Assembly (NCBI RefSeq): GCF_900115755.1
Contig: NZ_FOXQ01000004.1
Location: 248,001 to 312,000, forward strand
DNA: 64,000 nt
Source of the DNA: Parafilimonas terrae
Lineage (GTDB): Bacteria; Bacteroidota; Bacteroidia; Chitinophagales; Chitinophagaceae
Reading direction: 5' to 3'
The notes under the pieces: model-generated
Database searches by the model: none
Told to the model about the DNA's origin: nothing
The model's input: only the letters and a program-made list of their open reading frames with translations
Program-made: the position numbers and the translations under genes
In this document: positions 8,301 to 16,384 of the stretch, piece by piece
Layout: every line of letters begins with the position of its first letter
Numbering within the stretch: position 1 is the first letter of the stretch

Positions 8301-11300
8301 AATCTCGGTAATATAAGCGAGGATATTTTGAAAGACGGGCGGCGGTTTTATGAAAATGGTTTGCCAACACCATCAATCCCTGCTATTACAGATTATTCAA
8401 CATGGGCCAGGACGCCGGTGAATCCCATTCAGCTTACGCAGGCTTTCAGCAATGACCCCGACGACAGGAAATACCAGGATGTGGGCTTTGACGGCGAAGC
8501 AAATGATTCTGAAAGAGTGCAGCGCAGCACATATCTTGCTAATATCGCCAGCAATTTTGGCGCAGGTTCCCGTATTTACCAGGAAGCCGATGCCGATCCT
8601 GCCAACGACGATTACAAATGGTACCGCGATGCCGGCTATGATGCAGCCGGAACAGGCATTTTGGGCAGGTATAAAAATTATAATAATCCACAGGGCAACT
8701 CTCCTATCTATACCGGCACATCACAGTTTTCCCCGGCAGCCACTTTATACCCGGATAATGAAGACCTGAACAGGGATAATACGCTGAATGAAACGGAAGA
8801 ATATTATGAATACGAAGTTGACCTGAAACCAGGCATGGCAGTAGGCAGCACTAAATATGTTACCGATAAAAAAACGGTAAACCCACGTTTAGCCGATGGG
8901 TCTTCAGCGCCGGAAGACTGGTATTTATTCCGTGTGCCGGTAAAAGATTTTACGAATAAAGTAGGCCAGATACCGGATTTTAAATCTATCCGCTTTATGC
9001 GCATGTACCTTTCCGGTTTTGAAGATTCCGTTGTACTGCGCTTTGCCACGCTTGATATGGTGCGTAATCAATGGCGTTCATTTACATACAACGTAGATAC
9101 AACAGGCAGCTACACGCAAATTCCTTCCAACTCTCCCACTGTTATGAATCTATTGGCCGTGAACGTGGAAGAAAACAGCAACCGCCAGCCCATACCGTAT
9201 GTTATACCGCCCGGCATTGAACGGGTACAGGAATTAAGCAATAACGGCGTAAACCTTTTGCAGAATGAACAAGCCATGAGCTTAAAGATCAATAACCTGC
9301 AAAAGAATGATTCAAGGGCTGTATTCAAAACGCTTAACCTCGACCTGCGGCAATACGGCCAGGTGGATATGTTCATTCATGCTGAATCGGGCTTAACGCA
9401 GCAGCCCGCATTGGCGAACGGGCAAATTGCGGCAGTTATACGCATTGGCCAGGATTTCCTGGACAACTATTATGAAGTAAAAATTCCTTTGCAAATCACA
9501 TCATTTGGCAGCACAACCGCCCAGCAAATATGGCCCGATTCCAATAACCTTAAACTCATTTTAAATGATTTGGTTCAGCTTAAAATAAGAAGGAATGCAG
9601 CATCCAATAATATAACCCAATATTATTCTGAACAGGTGGGTTCAAGAAGATATGGCATTAAAGGCAATCCTAACCTTGGCGAAGTGGAAGGCATTTTAAT
9701 CGCTATTGAAAATGAAACTGCTAATACTATCAGCACGGAAGTTTGGGTGAATGAATTAAGGCTTTCAAAGATTGATGAAAAAGGTGGTTATGCTGCATTA
9801 GGCAGGGTTGATATGCAACTGGCCGACCTGGGTACACTGTCGCTTTCGGCCAATACTTATTCTTATGGTTTTGGAAGCATTGACCAGCAGGTAAACCAGC
9901 GGGCCCGTGATAATATGTTCCAGTATGATGCGGCTTTAAATATTGATGCAGGCAAGCTATTACCGCAATCCGTGGGTTTATCCATCCCCGTTTATGCAAG
10001 CATCAATAAAACTATTTTAACGCCAGAATACGACCCCTACGATCTTGATATTCTTTATAAAGATAAGCTGAAAATGGCAGGCAACAGGAGGGATTCAATA
10101 AGAAAAGCTGCTGCTGATATTACCACTATTAAAACCATCAACTTTACCAATGTGCGGTTTGCACAGCGCGGAACAACAACAAAACTCTGGAGCCCAAGCA
10201 ATTTTGATTTCAGTTATTCTTATACCGAATATGATCAGACCAATCCAACTATATCGCTTAACAATATAAAAACTTACCGCGCAGGTATTGGTTATACATT
10301 TAGCAATGCATCGAAATTCAAAGAGCCTTTTAAAAATCTCATTAAAAATAAAAGTGCATGGCTGGCGCCAGTAAAAGATTTCAATTTTAATTATATACCA
10401 TCTTTATTAAGTGTTCGCTACGATATTAACCGGCAGTTTGGCATGTACGTGCCGCGCATTGTGAACACTTACGATTCCAAAGTAGAAAAGGTGGATACCA
10501 CGTATGATAAGTATTTCACTTTCGACAGGTATTATAACCTGCGCTGGGATTTTACGCGGAGCCTCAACCTGGATTTTTCTGCCATAGCTTATGCAAGGGT
10601 GGATGAACCGTTTGGCAGGCTTAATACAAAAGCCAAGAAAGATACGGTGCGGCAAAACTTTTTTCATGCAGGCAGAAATACTTTATACCAGCAGCGGGCC
10701 ACGTTAAGTTATAATATTCCTTTTGCAAAGCTTCCGCTTACGGACTGGATCAATGGACGCTACAGCTATGCCACTACATATAACTGGATAGGCGCCAGCT
10801 TACTGGCCACCAGTCTTGGCAACACCATTGAAAACTCGCAGCAAAACAGCCTTACAGCAGAGTTTGATTTAACAAGATTATATTCCAAATCAAAATTTCT
10901 TACTGCCGTAAGCCAGGTGGATGATAATACAGATACGGAAGCAAATCCCAATGACAGCATTCAGCCTCCAAAACCAAGGGCGGAAGTAATAACAGATTCT
11001 TCCGGCAATAAATTAAGAGGCATTGAAAAAAGGCATGCCTTGCAAAAATGGCGTCAGCAAAAGAGGGATTACCGTAAACAACAGCGGAAGAACAGGCAAA
11101 CTACAGGACCAGCCGGTGCTGTAAAGGCTGTAGGCCACCTGGTAACCATGATTAAGCATGCGTCCATAAATTATAATGAAAATTATAACAGCCGTGTGCC
11201 GGGCATAACAAGCGGAACAGGATATTTGGGGCAGGACCAAAAAGCCAGCCAGCCTGGCTATGCCTATATTTTTGGCAAGCAGCCGGATACCAGTTGGCTG

Positions 11301-12563
11301 AATAAAAAAGCGCGGGAAGGCGTAATTTCAAAAGACACATTATTCAACCTGCTGTACACGCAGGATTACCAGCAGCAGCTGAATTTTTCGGCACAACTTG
11401 AGCCGCTCAGGGAATTTAATATCGACCTGAATATTCAAAAAACATTCTCCAAAAATTATTCTGAGTTATTTAAAAATCTTCCCACCGTGGCAGGCGGTGA
11501 AGAATTCAATCACTTAAGTCCGCTGGCAGGCGGTGGCTTCTCTGTCTCTTATATCAGTTTCCAGACATTATTTAAAAAGTCAAACCCGAACCAGATATCC
11601 AACACGTTTAAGAAGTTCCAGGATAACCGTTTGATAGTAGCCGGCAGGCTTGCCAAAGCAAACCCATACTGGGACCAAACTTACCAGGCCGATGGTTTTC
11701 CAACCGGTTATGGGCGTTATCAGCAGGATGTTTTACTGCCATCGTTTATTGCAGCTTACACAGGCAAGGATGCCGGTTCGGTTTCTTTGATCAATGAAAA
11801 TAATTCAACCATAAAATCAAACCCGTTCAGCGGCGTACGCGCATTACCTAACTGGCGTATAACTTATACCGGGTTAACGAGAATTCCATCTCTGGCCAAT
11901 ACATTCAGCAATATTACCCTTACGCACGGTTATACCAGCACTTTCAGCATGAACAGCTTTACCAGCGCATTATTATATTATGATCCGCTGCATCTTGGCC
12001 AGCCTGCTTTCAAAGACACCGTTTCCGGGAATTACATTCCCTATTTCCTTATTCCTAATTTAACCATACAGGAGCAGTTTGCACCATTGATTGGTTTTGA
12101 TATTACCACCAACGAGCAAACGTCATTAAGGTTTGAATATGCAAAAAGCAGAACGCTGAGTTTGAGTTTATATGATTACCAGTTGAGTGAAGTAAACAGC
12201 AGTTCATTTTCGTTTGGCGGCACCTTCCGGCAAAAGGGTGTGAACATGCCGTTTAAATTGCCTTTTATAAAAGCTGATCCGGATAAAACAGATCTTAATA
12301 TAAGCCTTGATTTATCGTTCAGGAATGACCTGCAAACCAACAGCAGGCTTGACCAGCCGGCGGCCTACAGTACGGGCGGGCAAAAAACAATCAGCATACA
12401 ACCTAATATTGATTATTTAATTAATAACCGCATTGATCTTAAATTGTATTTTGAACAGCAGCGCATTATTCCATACATATCCACATCGGCGCCGATTATT
12501 AATACCAGGGCAGGTATTGAAATACGTATATCAATAGCGCCAGGTAATAATACAGGCAATTAA
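5304..12563 (+). CDS. sprA: Type IX secretion translocon protein SprA
   Basis: Very large outer-membrane beta-barrel that forms the type IX secretion channel and is needed for gliding in motile Bacteroidota. The 2419 residues match the usual 2300-2500. The start is the TTG at 5304: an in-frame TAG lies two codons upstream, and TTG gives a basic N-terminus plus hydrophobic stretch LLLIILLVFCFCNMAAAQ, a proper signal peptide that the next ATG would remove. Family marks include RFSWDYANPFDI near the N-terminus, the Plug/beta-strand-rich body with many alternating aromatic segments, and a C-terminus ending in strand-like IEIRISIAP. A Lys/Arg-rich insert lies around residues 1910-1935. No other T9SS genes lie nearby. 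The intact frame over 7.2 kb argues against general sequence error. Confidence 0.95.
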   Translation: MTKLRIADKLLLIILLVFCFCNMAAAQVKDTTGYSLHDSLHYPLQDRRGDRFSWDYANPFDIRDTSFIKQNIEYDPITNQYYLTEKIGDIIYRKPTYLTFDEMYRLQSQKQENDYFNRRGQALLDLNRKISRPAPRVYDKLFDRMFGLGPNGLRVDIKPQGTVDLTMGYQGQVIKNPTLPENARRNGGLDFDMNTNLNINASIGDKLKLPISYNTLANFDYENQLKLDYKGMDDEILKSVEAGNISFQTKSTLMTSPQSLFGIKTQLQFGKLFITAALASQKSQQQSVALSGGGLSQTIKKKLDDYDENRHFLLAQYFRKNYNNAMSNLPVVNSQVQVMRMEVWVTNRTGATTNTRSIVGFADLGESEPANSNIHTITNDVLPQNNTNDLYTTLLENANFRDPSLVNSLLIARGLAPVNDFEKTFARKLDSTEYYYNPQVGFLSLNVQLQPDEVLGVAYQYTYNGKVYQVGEFSQDVTVDSTQGVQKVLFLKLLKATSQRVNLPIWQLMMKNVYSIDVMGMQQGDCKLNVLYQEPSGGLKRYLPVSDPAVAGQPLIQILRADRLNNRNDPQPDGLYDFVDGFTVISQQGKIIFPVLEPFGQDLADLAFQGVDQDTVKKYVYFQLYDSIKAIAQTYANLNRYELQGTVKGSSNTDIYLGAFNIPRGSVTVTAGGQVLTENTDYIIDYNLGTLKVINQAIINSGVPVNVQFENNATFGTQQRSFMGLRLDYVANKHLSIGGTLERLAERPYFTKVNYGEDPIRNSMYGVDFSYQNELPGLTRLINKLPFYNSDATSSITAYGEAAVLKPGHPSQIGKGSSGLVYIDDFEGATSSVDLRYPFISWTLASTPSSFPESQLINNLDYGKNRAKLAWYNIEPILQDKSSPNNPLRGNLKELSDPRVRQVYTNELFPNRTTNITDVIASTFDLAYYPTDRGPYNFADDKANVDANGKLLNPRQRWGGIMRSLDQTDFETGNIEYIEFWVQDPFIKDPASTGGKLYINLGNISEDILKDGRRFYENGLPTPSIPAITDYSTWARTPVNPIQLTQAFSNDPDDRKYQDVGFDGEANDSERVQRSTYLANIASNFGAGSRIYQEADADPANDDYKWYRDAGYDAAGTGILGRYKNYNNPQGNSPIYTGTSQFSPAATLYPDNEDLNRDNTLNETEEYYEYEVDLKPGMAVGSTKYVTDKKTVNPRLADGSSAPEDWYLFRVPVKDFTNKVGQIPDFKSIRFMRMYLSGFEDSVVLRFATLDMVRNQWRSFTYNVDTTGSYTQIPSNSPTVMNLLAVNVEENSNRQPIPYVIPPGIERVQELSNNGVNLLQNEQAMSLKINNLQKNDSRAVFKTLNLDLRQYGQVDMFIHAESGLTQQPALANGQIAAVIRIGQDFLDNYYEVKIPLQITSFGSTTAQQIWPDSNNLKLILNDLVQLKIRRNAASNNITQYYSEQVGSRRYGIKGNPNLGEVEGILIAIENETANTISTEVWVNELRLSKIDEKGGYAALGRVDMQLADLGTLSLSANTYSYGFGSIDQQVNQRARDNMFQYDAALNIDAGKLLPQSVGLSIPVYASINKTILTPEYDPYDLDILYKDKLKMAGNRRDSIRKAAADITTIKTINFTNVRFAQRGTTTKLWSPSNFDFSYSYTEYDQTNPTISLNNIKTYRAGIGYTFSNASKFKEPFKNLIKNKSAWLAPVKDFNFNYIPSLLSVRYDINRQFGMYVPRIVNTYDSKVEKVDTTYDKYFTFDRYYNLRWDFTRSLNLDFSAIAYARVDEPFGRLNTKAKKDTVRQNFFHAGRNTLYQQRATLSYNIPFAKLPLTDWINGRYSYATTYNWIGASLLATSLGNTIENSQQNSLTAEFDLTRLYSKSKFLTAVSQVDDNTDTEANPNDSIQPPKPRAEVITDSSGNKLRGIEKRHALQKWRQQKRDYRKQQRKNRQTTGPAGAVKAVGHLVTMIKHASINYNENYNSRVPGITSGTGYLGQDQKASQPGYAYIFGKQPDTSWLNKKAREGVISKDTLFNLLYTQDYQQQLNFSAQLEPLREFNIDLNIQKTFSKNYSELFKNLPTVAGGEEFNHLSPLAGGGFSVSYISFQTLFKKSNPNQISNTFKKFQDNRLIVAGRLAKANPYWDQTYQADGFPTGYGRYQQDVLLPSFIAAYTGKDAGSVSLINENNSTIKSNPFSGVRALPNWRITYTGLTRIPSLANTFSNITLTHGYTSTFSMNSFTSALLYYDPLHLGQPAFKDTVSGNYIPYFLIPNLTIQEQFAPLIGFDITTNEQTSLRFEYAKSRTLSLSLYDYQLSEVNSSSFSFGGTFRQKGVNMPFKLPFIKADPDKTDLNISLDLSFRNDLQTNSRLDQPAAYSTGGQKTISIQPNIDYLINNRIDLKLYFEQQRIIPYISTSAPIINTRAGIEIRISIAPGNNTGN

Positions 12564-12585
12564 TAGGGTTACTTTTAAAAATTAC

Positions 12586-13407
12586 CTATAAAAATAAATC
12601 GGGATATAAAGGGCCACCGGGGTTAACGGCATACGTTGATAAATCCGTTATGTTTTCGGCTTCCAATACTTTTTCATCAATAAAATTATTACCGGTGCAT
12701 ACCGCGGCCGCTTTGCTTAAAATATAAAAAGCGGCATCAGCCACTATTTCAGGTTTGCGGCTCATTTGTATTAATGTATCACCTCCCAATAAATTCTTAA
12801 CCGCAGCCGTGGCAATGGTAGTAGCCGGCCAAAGCGTATTGGATGCGATATTATACTTCCTGAATTCTGCAGCCCATCCCATTGCCAGCATGGTCATATT
12901 GTATTTGCTTATGGTGTATGCAATATGTTTATCCAGCCATTTTTCATCCATGTTTATTGGTGGCGATAATGTAAGTATATGTGCATTGGCTGATTTTTTT
13001 AAATAAGGAAGACAATGTTTGGTCACAAGAAAAGTACCGCGAACATTTATATTAAACATTAAATCAAAACGCTTTGCTTCGGTCTTTTCTGTATCGGTTA
13101 ATTGTATGGCCGATGCATTATTTATAACTATATCAATACCGTTAAAAGTTTTTACTGCTTCTTCAACGGCCTGTCTTATTTGTTCCTCATCACGAATGTC
13201 AACTTTTACGGGCAGCGCATTGCCGCCGGCCGCTTCTATTTCTTTTGCCGCCGTATAAATAGTGCCGCCAAGCCGTGCATCTTCTTCAACCGTTTTTGCT
13301 GCCACAATAATATTAGCGCCGCTTTCAGCAAGTTTTAAAGCAATGGCTTTTCCAATGCCCCGGCTTGCGCCGGTAATGAATATGGTTTTGTTTTTGAATG
13401 ATGGCAT
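12586..13407 (-). CDS. Short-chain dehydrogenase/reductase (HSDL2-like)
   Basis: NAD(P)-dependent oxidoreductase of 273 residues. The cofactor motif TGASRGIG is at residues 12-19, NNAS at 96-99, and the catalytic Tyr-x3-Lys is YTISK at 164-168 with a Ser at about 148 (LTLSPP). The set resembles the HSDL2-type group of classical SDRs, whose substrate is usually unknown in bacteria. I start at the ATG whose complement lies at 13405-13407, giving MPSFKNKTIFITG; a longer frame to 13572 adds an implausible N-terminus and overlaps the divergent gene at 13460. The 3' end converges on sprA with a gap of only 22 bases. Confidence 0.88.
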   Translation of the reverse strand: MPSFKNKTIFITGASRGIGKAIALKLAESGANIIVAAKTVEEDARLGGTIYTAAKEIEAAGGNALPVKVDIRDEEQIRQAVEEAVKTFNGIDIVINNASAIQLTDTEKTEAKRFDLMFNINVRGTFLVTKHCLPYLKKSANAHILTLSPPINMDEKWLDKHIAYTISKYNMTMLAMGWAAEFRKYNIASNTLWPATTIATAAVKNLLGGDTLIQMSRKPEIVADAAFYILSKAAAVCTGNNFIDEKVLEAENITDLSTYAVNPGGPLYPDLFL

Positions 13408-13459
13408 ACATTTTAATTGACCATAAAAATAAAGATTTATAATTCCGTAAATTAGCAGT

Positions 13460-13993
13460 ATGGAAAGTATGTTGCACCCGCCGAGAACAGCGTTGGAATT
13501 ATTTAAAATACTTCCCGAAGGAACCCGTTGCCAATTAATAGACGACCATATAATTATGTCACCCTCCCCCATTTGGAAGCACCAGGATATTGTTAAGATT
13601 ATCCTCTTCCGTATAGAAAGCTACTTGAGAAAAAATCCTGCAGGGAAAGTATTAAGCGATGTTGATATTTATATCAACGAAAAAAATGTTTACCGCCCTG
13701 ATATATTTTTTGTGGCGGAAGAACAAATGGATATTTTGGGTGATGACGGCTATGTGCATGGCGCGCCGCACCTGGTGATTGAAGTTTTATCACCGGGCAC
13801 ATCCAAATATGACAAAACAAAGAAGAAAGAAATTTATGCAGAATATGGTGTAAAGGAATACTGGCTTATCGATCCACAAACGCTGCAATGCACTGGTTTT
13901 GTAAATGAAGGCACATCTTTCAAATCGCTTCCATCTTCACAGGGTTCTTTTACTATTGCTTTACTTGACATTGCAGTGAACCTACAATCCTAA
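13460..13993 (+). CDS. Uma2 family (DUF820) PD-(D/E)XK-like protein
   Basis: Protein of 177 residues in the Uma2 family, a restriction-endonuclease-fold group very abundant in cyanobacteria and present in Bacteroidota, with no proven role. The fold's signature is visible: VLSDVDIYI, YRPDIFFV (acidic residue of the active site), HLVIEVLSPGTSKYDKTKKKEIY (E-x-K-like part) and YGVKEYWLIDP. It stands divergent to the SDR gene (52 bases between starts) and its last 12 bases overlap the 3' end of gmk on the other strand. Confidence 0.85.
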   Translation: MESMLHPPRTALELFKILPEGTRCQLIDDHIIMSPSPIWKHQDIVKIILFRIESYLRKNPAGKVLSDVDIYINEKNVYRPDIFFVAEEQMDILGDDGYVHGAPHLVIEVLSPGTSKYDKTKKKEIYAEYGVKEYWLIDPQTLQCTGFVNEGTSFKSLPSSQGSFTIALLDIAVNLQS

Positions 13994-14557
13994 AAAATTT
14001 TTCACAGCGGCTTCAGCTTCTTTACAGGCATCTTCCAGCTTATCATTAATAATTATTTTATTGAATTGTTGTTTAAAGCTCAATTCAAACACAGCTTTAT
14101 TTAAACGTGTTTGCAGGCTTTCCAGGCTTTCCGTACCGCGGGAACTCAATCTTCTTTTCAATTCTTCAACAGATGGCGGCTCAATAAAAATGGTAAGGCA
14201 ATTTTCATCAAACTGTTCAAACACATGTATGGCGCCTTTTACATCAATATCAAGCAACGGTACTTTGTTTTCATTCCACATACGCCCCAGCTCGCTTCTG
14301 AAGGTGCCATAAAACTTTCCTTCATACACCATTTCCCATTCCAGAAAATCATCATCCTGTATTTTATTATGAAAGTCTTCCTCAGTAATAAAATAGTAAT
14401 CAACGCCATTGGTTTCATTGCTGCGTGGCTTTCGCGTGGTGGCCGAAACCGAGAAGGCAAGCTGTGGAATTTTATCCAGTAAATATTTAGTGACTGAAGT
14501 TTTGCCGGCGCCGGATGGCGCTGTTATGATTATTAATTTGCCTGTGTATTCAGCCAT
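13982..14557 (-). CDS. gmk: Guanylate kinase
   Basis: Phosphorylates GMP and dGMP with ATP in purine nucleotide synthesis; cytoplasmic and normally essential. The 191 residues have the P-loop APSGAGKTS at 13-21, the GMP-binding region around TTRKPRSNETNGVDYYF, and the conserved EMVYEGKFYGT and LLDIDVKGA. C-terminal residues follow the standard family pattern with RLSSRGTESLESLQTRL in the lid region. The start codon gives MAEYTGKLIIITAPSG. It lies upstream of, and divergent from, the tRNA-Lys gene; its last codons overlap the Uma2-like gene by 12 bases in convergent orientation. Confidence 0.95.
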   Translation of the reverse strand: MAEYTGKLIIITAPSGAGKTSVTKYLLDKIPQLAFSVSATTRKPRSNETNGVDYYFITEEDFHNKIQDDDFLEWEMVYEGKFYGTFRSELGRMWNENKVPLLDIDVKGAIHVFEQFDENCLTIFIEPPSVEELKRRLSSRGTESLESLQTRLNKAVFELSFKQQFNKIIINDKLEDACKEAEAAVKNFLGL

Positions 14558-14633
14558 AAAAAAAATTGGCGTGCAAAATACGCTAAACAGTTATTTTTGC
14601 AGCCCATTAATCTATAACCCTTTATAAAAATTT

Positions 14634-14706
<73 letters not shown>

Positions 14707-14716
14707 CCGGAAAATC

Positions 14717-14743
14717 AAAGGTCGCTGAACAGCGGCCTTTTTT
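14717..14743 (+). terminator. Rho-independent terminator after tRNA-Lys
   Basis: AAAGGTCGCT (14717-14726) pairs with AGCGGCCTTT (14731-14740) with one G-U and a GAAC loop, followed by more T. It sits 10 bases past the tRNA and clearly serves it. Confidence 0.8.
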
Positions 14744-14826
14744 ATTTAGCCCAAATAACTGTCCTGATTTTTAAACGTATTCCAGGTGATTATCAATTTG
14801 TTATAAAGTCGTTTCACAGCAGGCTT

Positions 14827-15075
14827 TCATTCCGGCGCTTCCAATTTTTTTTGCTGACCAATTTTTGAGTGCTGCTGCCTGCCCTTCTTTGATGATGAAT
14901 TTAACTTTGAAGCTTGTTTTAACCGTTCTACCTGGTGCAAAGCCTCCGCATAAGAGATTTCTTGCTGCGAGCAAATTACCTGTAGCGCCAGGGATGACCT
15001 TTCCTGAAATGATGCAGAAGTATTTATGGCAAAATATACTTTTTTAAGACGGTATTGCCGGCAATGCCAAACCAT
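14827..15075 (-). CDS. Small hypothetical protein, doubtful
   Basis: An 82-residue frame with no family I recognise. The middle (FQERSSLALQVICSQQEISYAEAL) could form amphipathic helices and the C-terminus is Lys/Gln-rich. The N-terminal part (MVWHCRQYRL) looks less protein-like. It fills most of an otherwise empty 390-base gap between the tRNA terminator and the luciferase-like gene. It may be a decayed remnant. Confidence 0.25.
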   Translation of the reverse strand: MVWHCRQYRLKKVYFAINTSASFQERSSLALQVICSQQEISYAEALHQVERLKQASKLNSSSKKGRQQHSKIGQQKKLEAPE

Positions 15076-15134
15076 ACCTCCTAAAAATTATTTAAGGGAT
15101 AGCCGTGCAAACTTTTCCACTGCTCATCAAAAAT

Positions 15135-16157
15135 TTAACGCCAGCCTAAGCCCGGTGCCACATACTTTAAAATGGAAGACAGTACATGTATATTGTAATC
15201 AACGCCTAATGTATTGGGTATGGTTAAAAGCAGCGTGTCTGCCTCCCGGATGGCTTCATCTTCCGCCAGCTCTTTTATAAGCTGATCTGGTTCCGCAGCA
15301 TAACTTCTTCCAAAAATAGCCCGCTTGTCTTGCTCAATCATTCCGATTGTATCGGCCCTTTTCGCCTCTTGCCCAAAGAAATAACGGTCCTGGTCTGTTA
15401 CCAATGCGAAAACAGAACGGCTTACAGACACCCTTGGCTCACGCTGGTGCCCTGCTTTTTTCCACGCTTCTTTATACAACCTTATCTGCTCAGCCTGCTG
15501 TACATGAAAAGGTTTTCCGCTTTCATCATATTTCAACGTGGAGCTTTGAAGGTTCATTCCATTTTCGGCTGCCCAAACAGCAGTAGCATTAGAAGCCGCT
15601 CCCCACCAGATACGCTCCCGCAATCCTTCTGAGTATGGCTCCAGCCTTAGCAGTCCCGGCGGGTTTGGAAACATTGGATATGGATTAGGTTGGGCAAAAC
15701 CAATGCCTTTCAGCTTATCCAGAAATTCCAGGGCTTTACGGCGTCCCATATCAGCATCGGTTTCTCCGGCTGCCAATTCATATCCGAAATAACGCCATCC
15801 ATCAATTACCTGTTCCGGCGACCCCCTGCTAATACCCAATTGCAGCCTTCCCCGAGATATTAAATCGGCAGCGCCGGCATCTTCCACCATATAAAGCGGA
15901 TTTTCATAACGCATATCAATAACACCTGTTCCAATTTCTATTTTGCTTGTTTTAGCGCCAATAGCAGCAAGCAAAGGAAACGGAGAGCCTAACTGCGCTG
16001 CAAAATGATGTACCCGGAAATAAGCGCCGTCCAGCCCGATTTCTTCGGCAGCTACCGCCAGATCAATAGACTGAAGCAATGTATCACTTGCGCTACGGGT
16101 TTTATAAGCTGGATGGTTAGCCCAATGCCCAAACGATAAAAATCCTATTTTCTTCAT
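15135..16157 (-). CDS. LLM-class flavin-dependent oxidoreductase
   Basis: Luciferase-like monooxygenase of 340 residues, using reduced FMN or F420-type flavin; substrate unknown. Family features are the N-terminal strand MKKIGFLSFGHW, the AEEIGLDGAYFRVHHF segment with the His of the flavin pocket, SPFPLLAAIGAKTSKIEIGTGV, DLISRGRLQLGISRGSP and a C-terminal LLLTIPNTLGVDYN barrel strand. The standard length and complete frame suggest a working enzyme. It is monocistronic, divergent to the sigma-54 activator gene with 227 bases between starts, so shared control is possible but unproven. Confidence 0.88.
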   Translation of the reverse strand: MKKIGFLSFGHWANHPAYKTRSASDTLLQSIDLAVAAEEIGLDGAYFRVHHFAAQLGSPFPLLAAIGAKTSKIEIGTGVIDMRYENPLYMVEDAGAADLISRGRLQLGISRGSPEQVIDGWRYFGYELAAGETDADMGRRKALEFLDKLKGIGFAQPNPYPMFPNPPGLLRLEPYSEGLRERIWWGAASNATAVWAAENGMNLQSSTLKYDESGKPFHVQQAEQIRLYKEAWKKAGHQREPRVSVSRSVFALVTDQDRYFFGQEAKRADTIGMIEQDKRAIFGRSYAAEPDQLIKELAEDEAIREADTLLLTIPNTLGVDYNIHVLSSILKYVAPGLGWR

Positions 16158-16384
16158 ACCTTTTTTGCATCCTTATTTTTGAGACAAACATGAAATGTAA
16201 ATATAGTTCTTACAAGATTTACAAATGCGCCGGGTAAACTGCTGGCAAACGTTTAATTGCCGCTGCATACAATTTAAATAGACTGCAAAAAGATTTTAAA
16301 TTGTATTAAATTCGTGAGATTTAAATGAATTAATATTCATCTATTCCTAAGCCTGTAACAGAAATAAAAACCGATTACTGCAAA

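Noticed and set aside
13408-13572. Longer N-terminus for the SDR gene
   Set aside because: The added residues are not SDR-like and the region overlaps the start of the Uma2-like gene; ATG at 13407 gives the family start.
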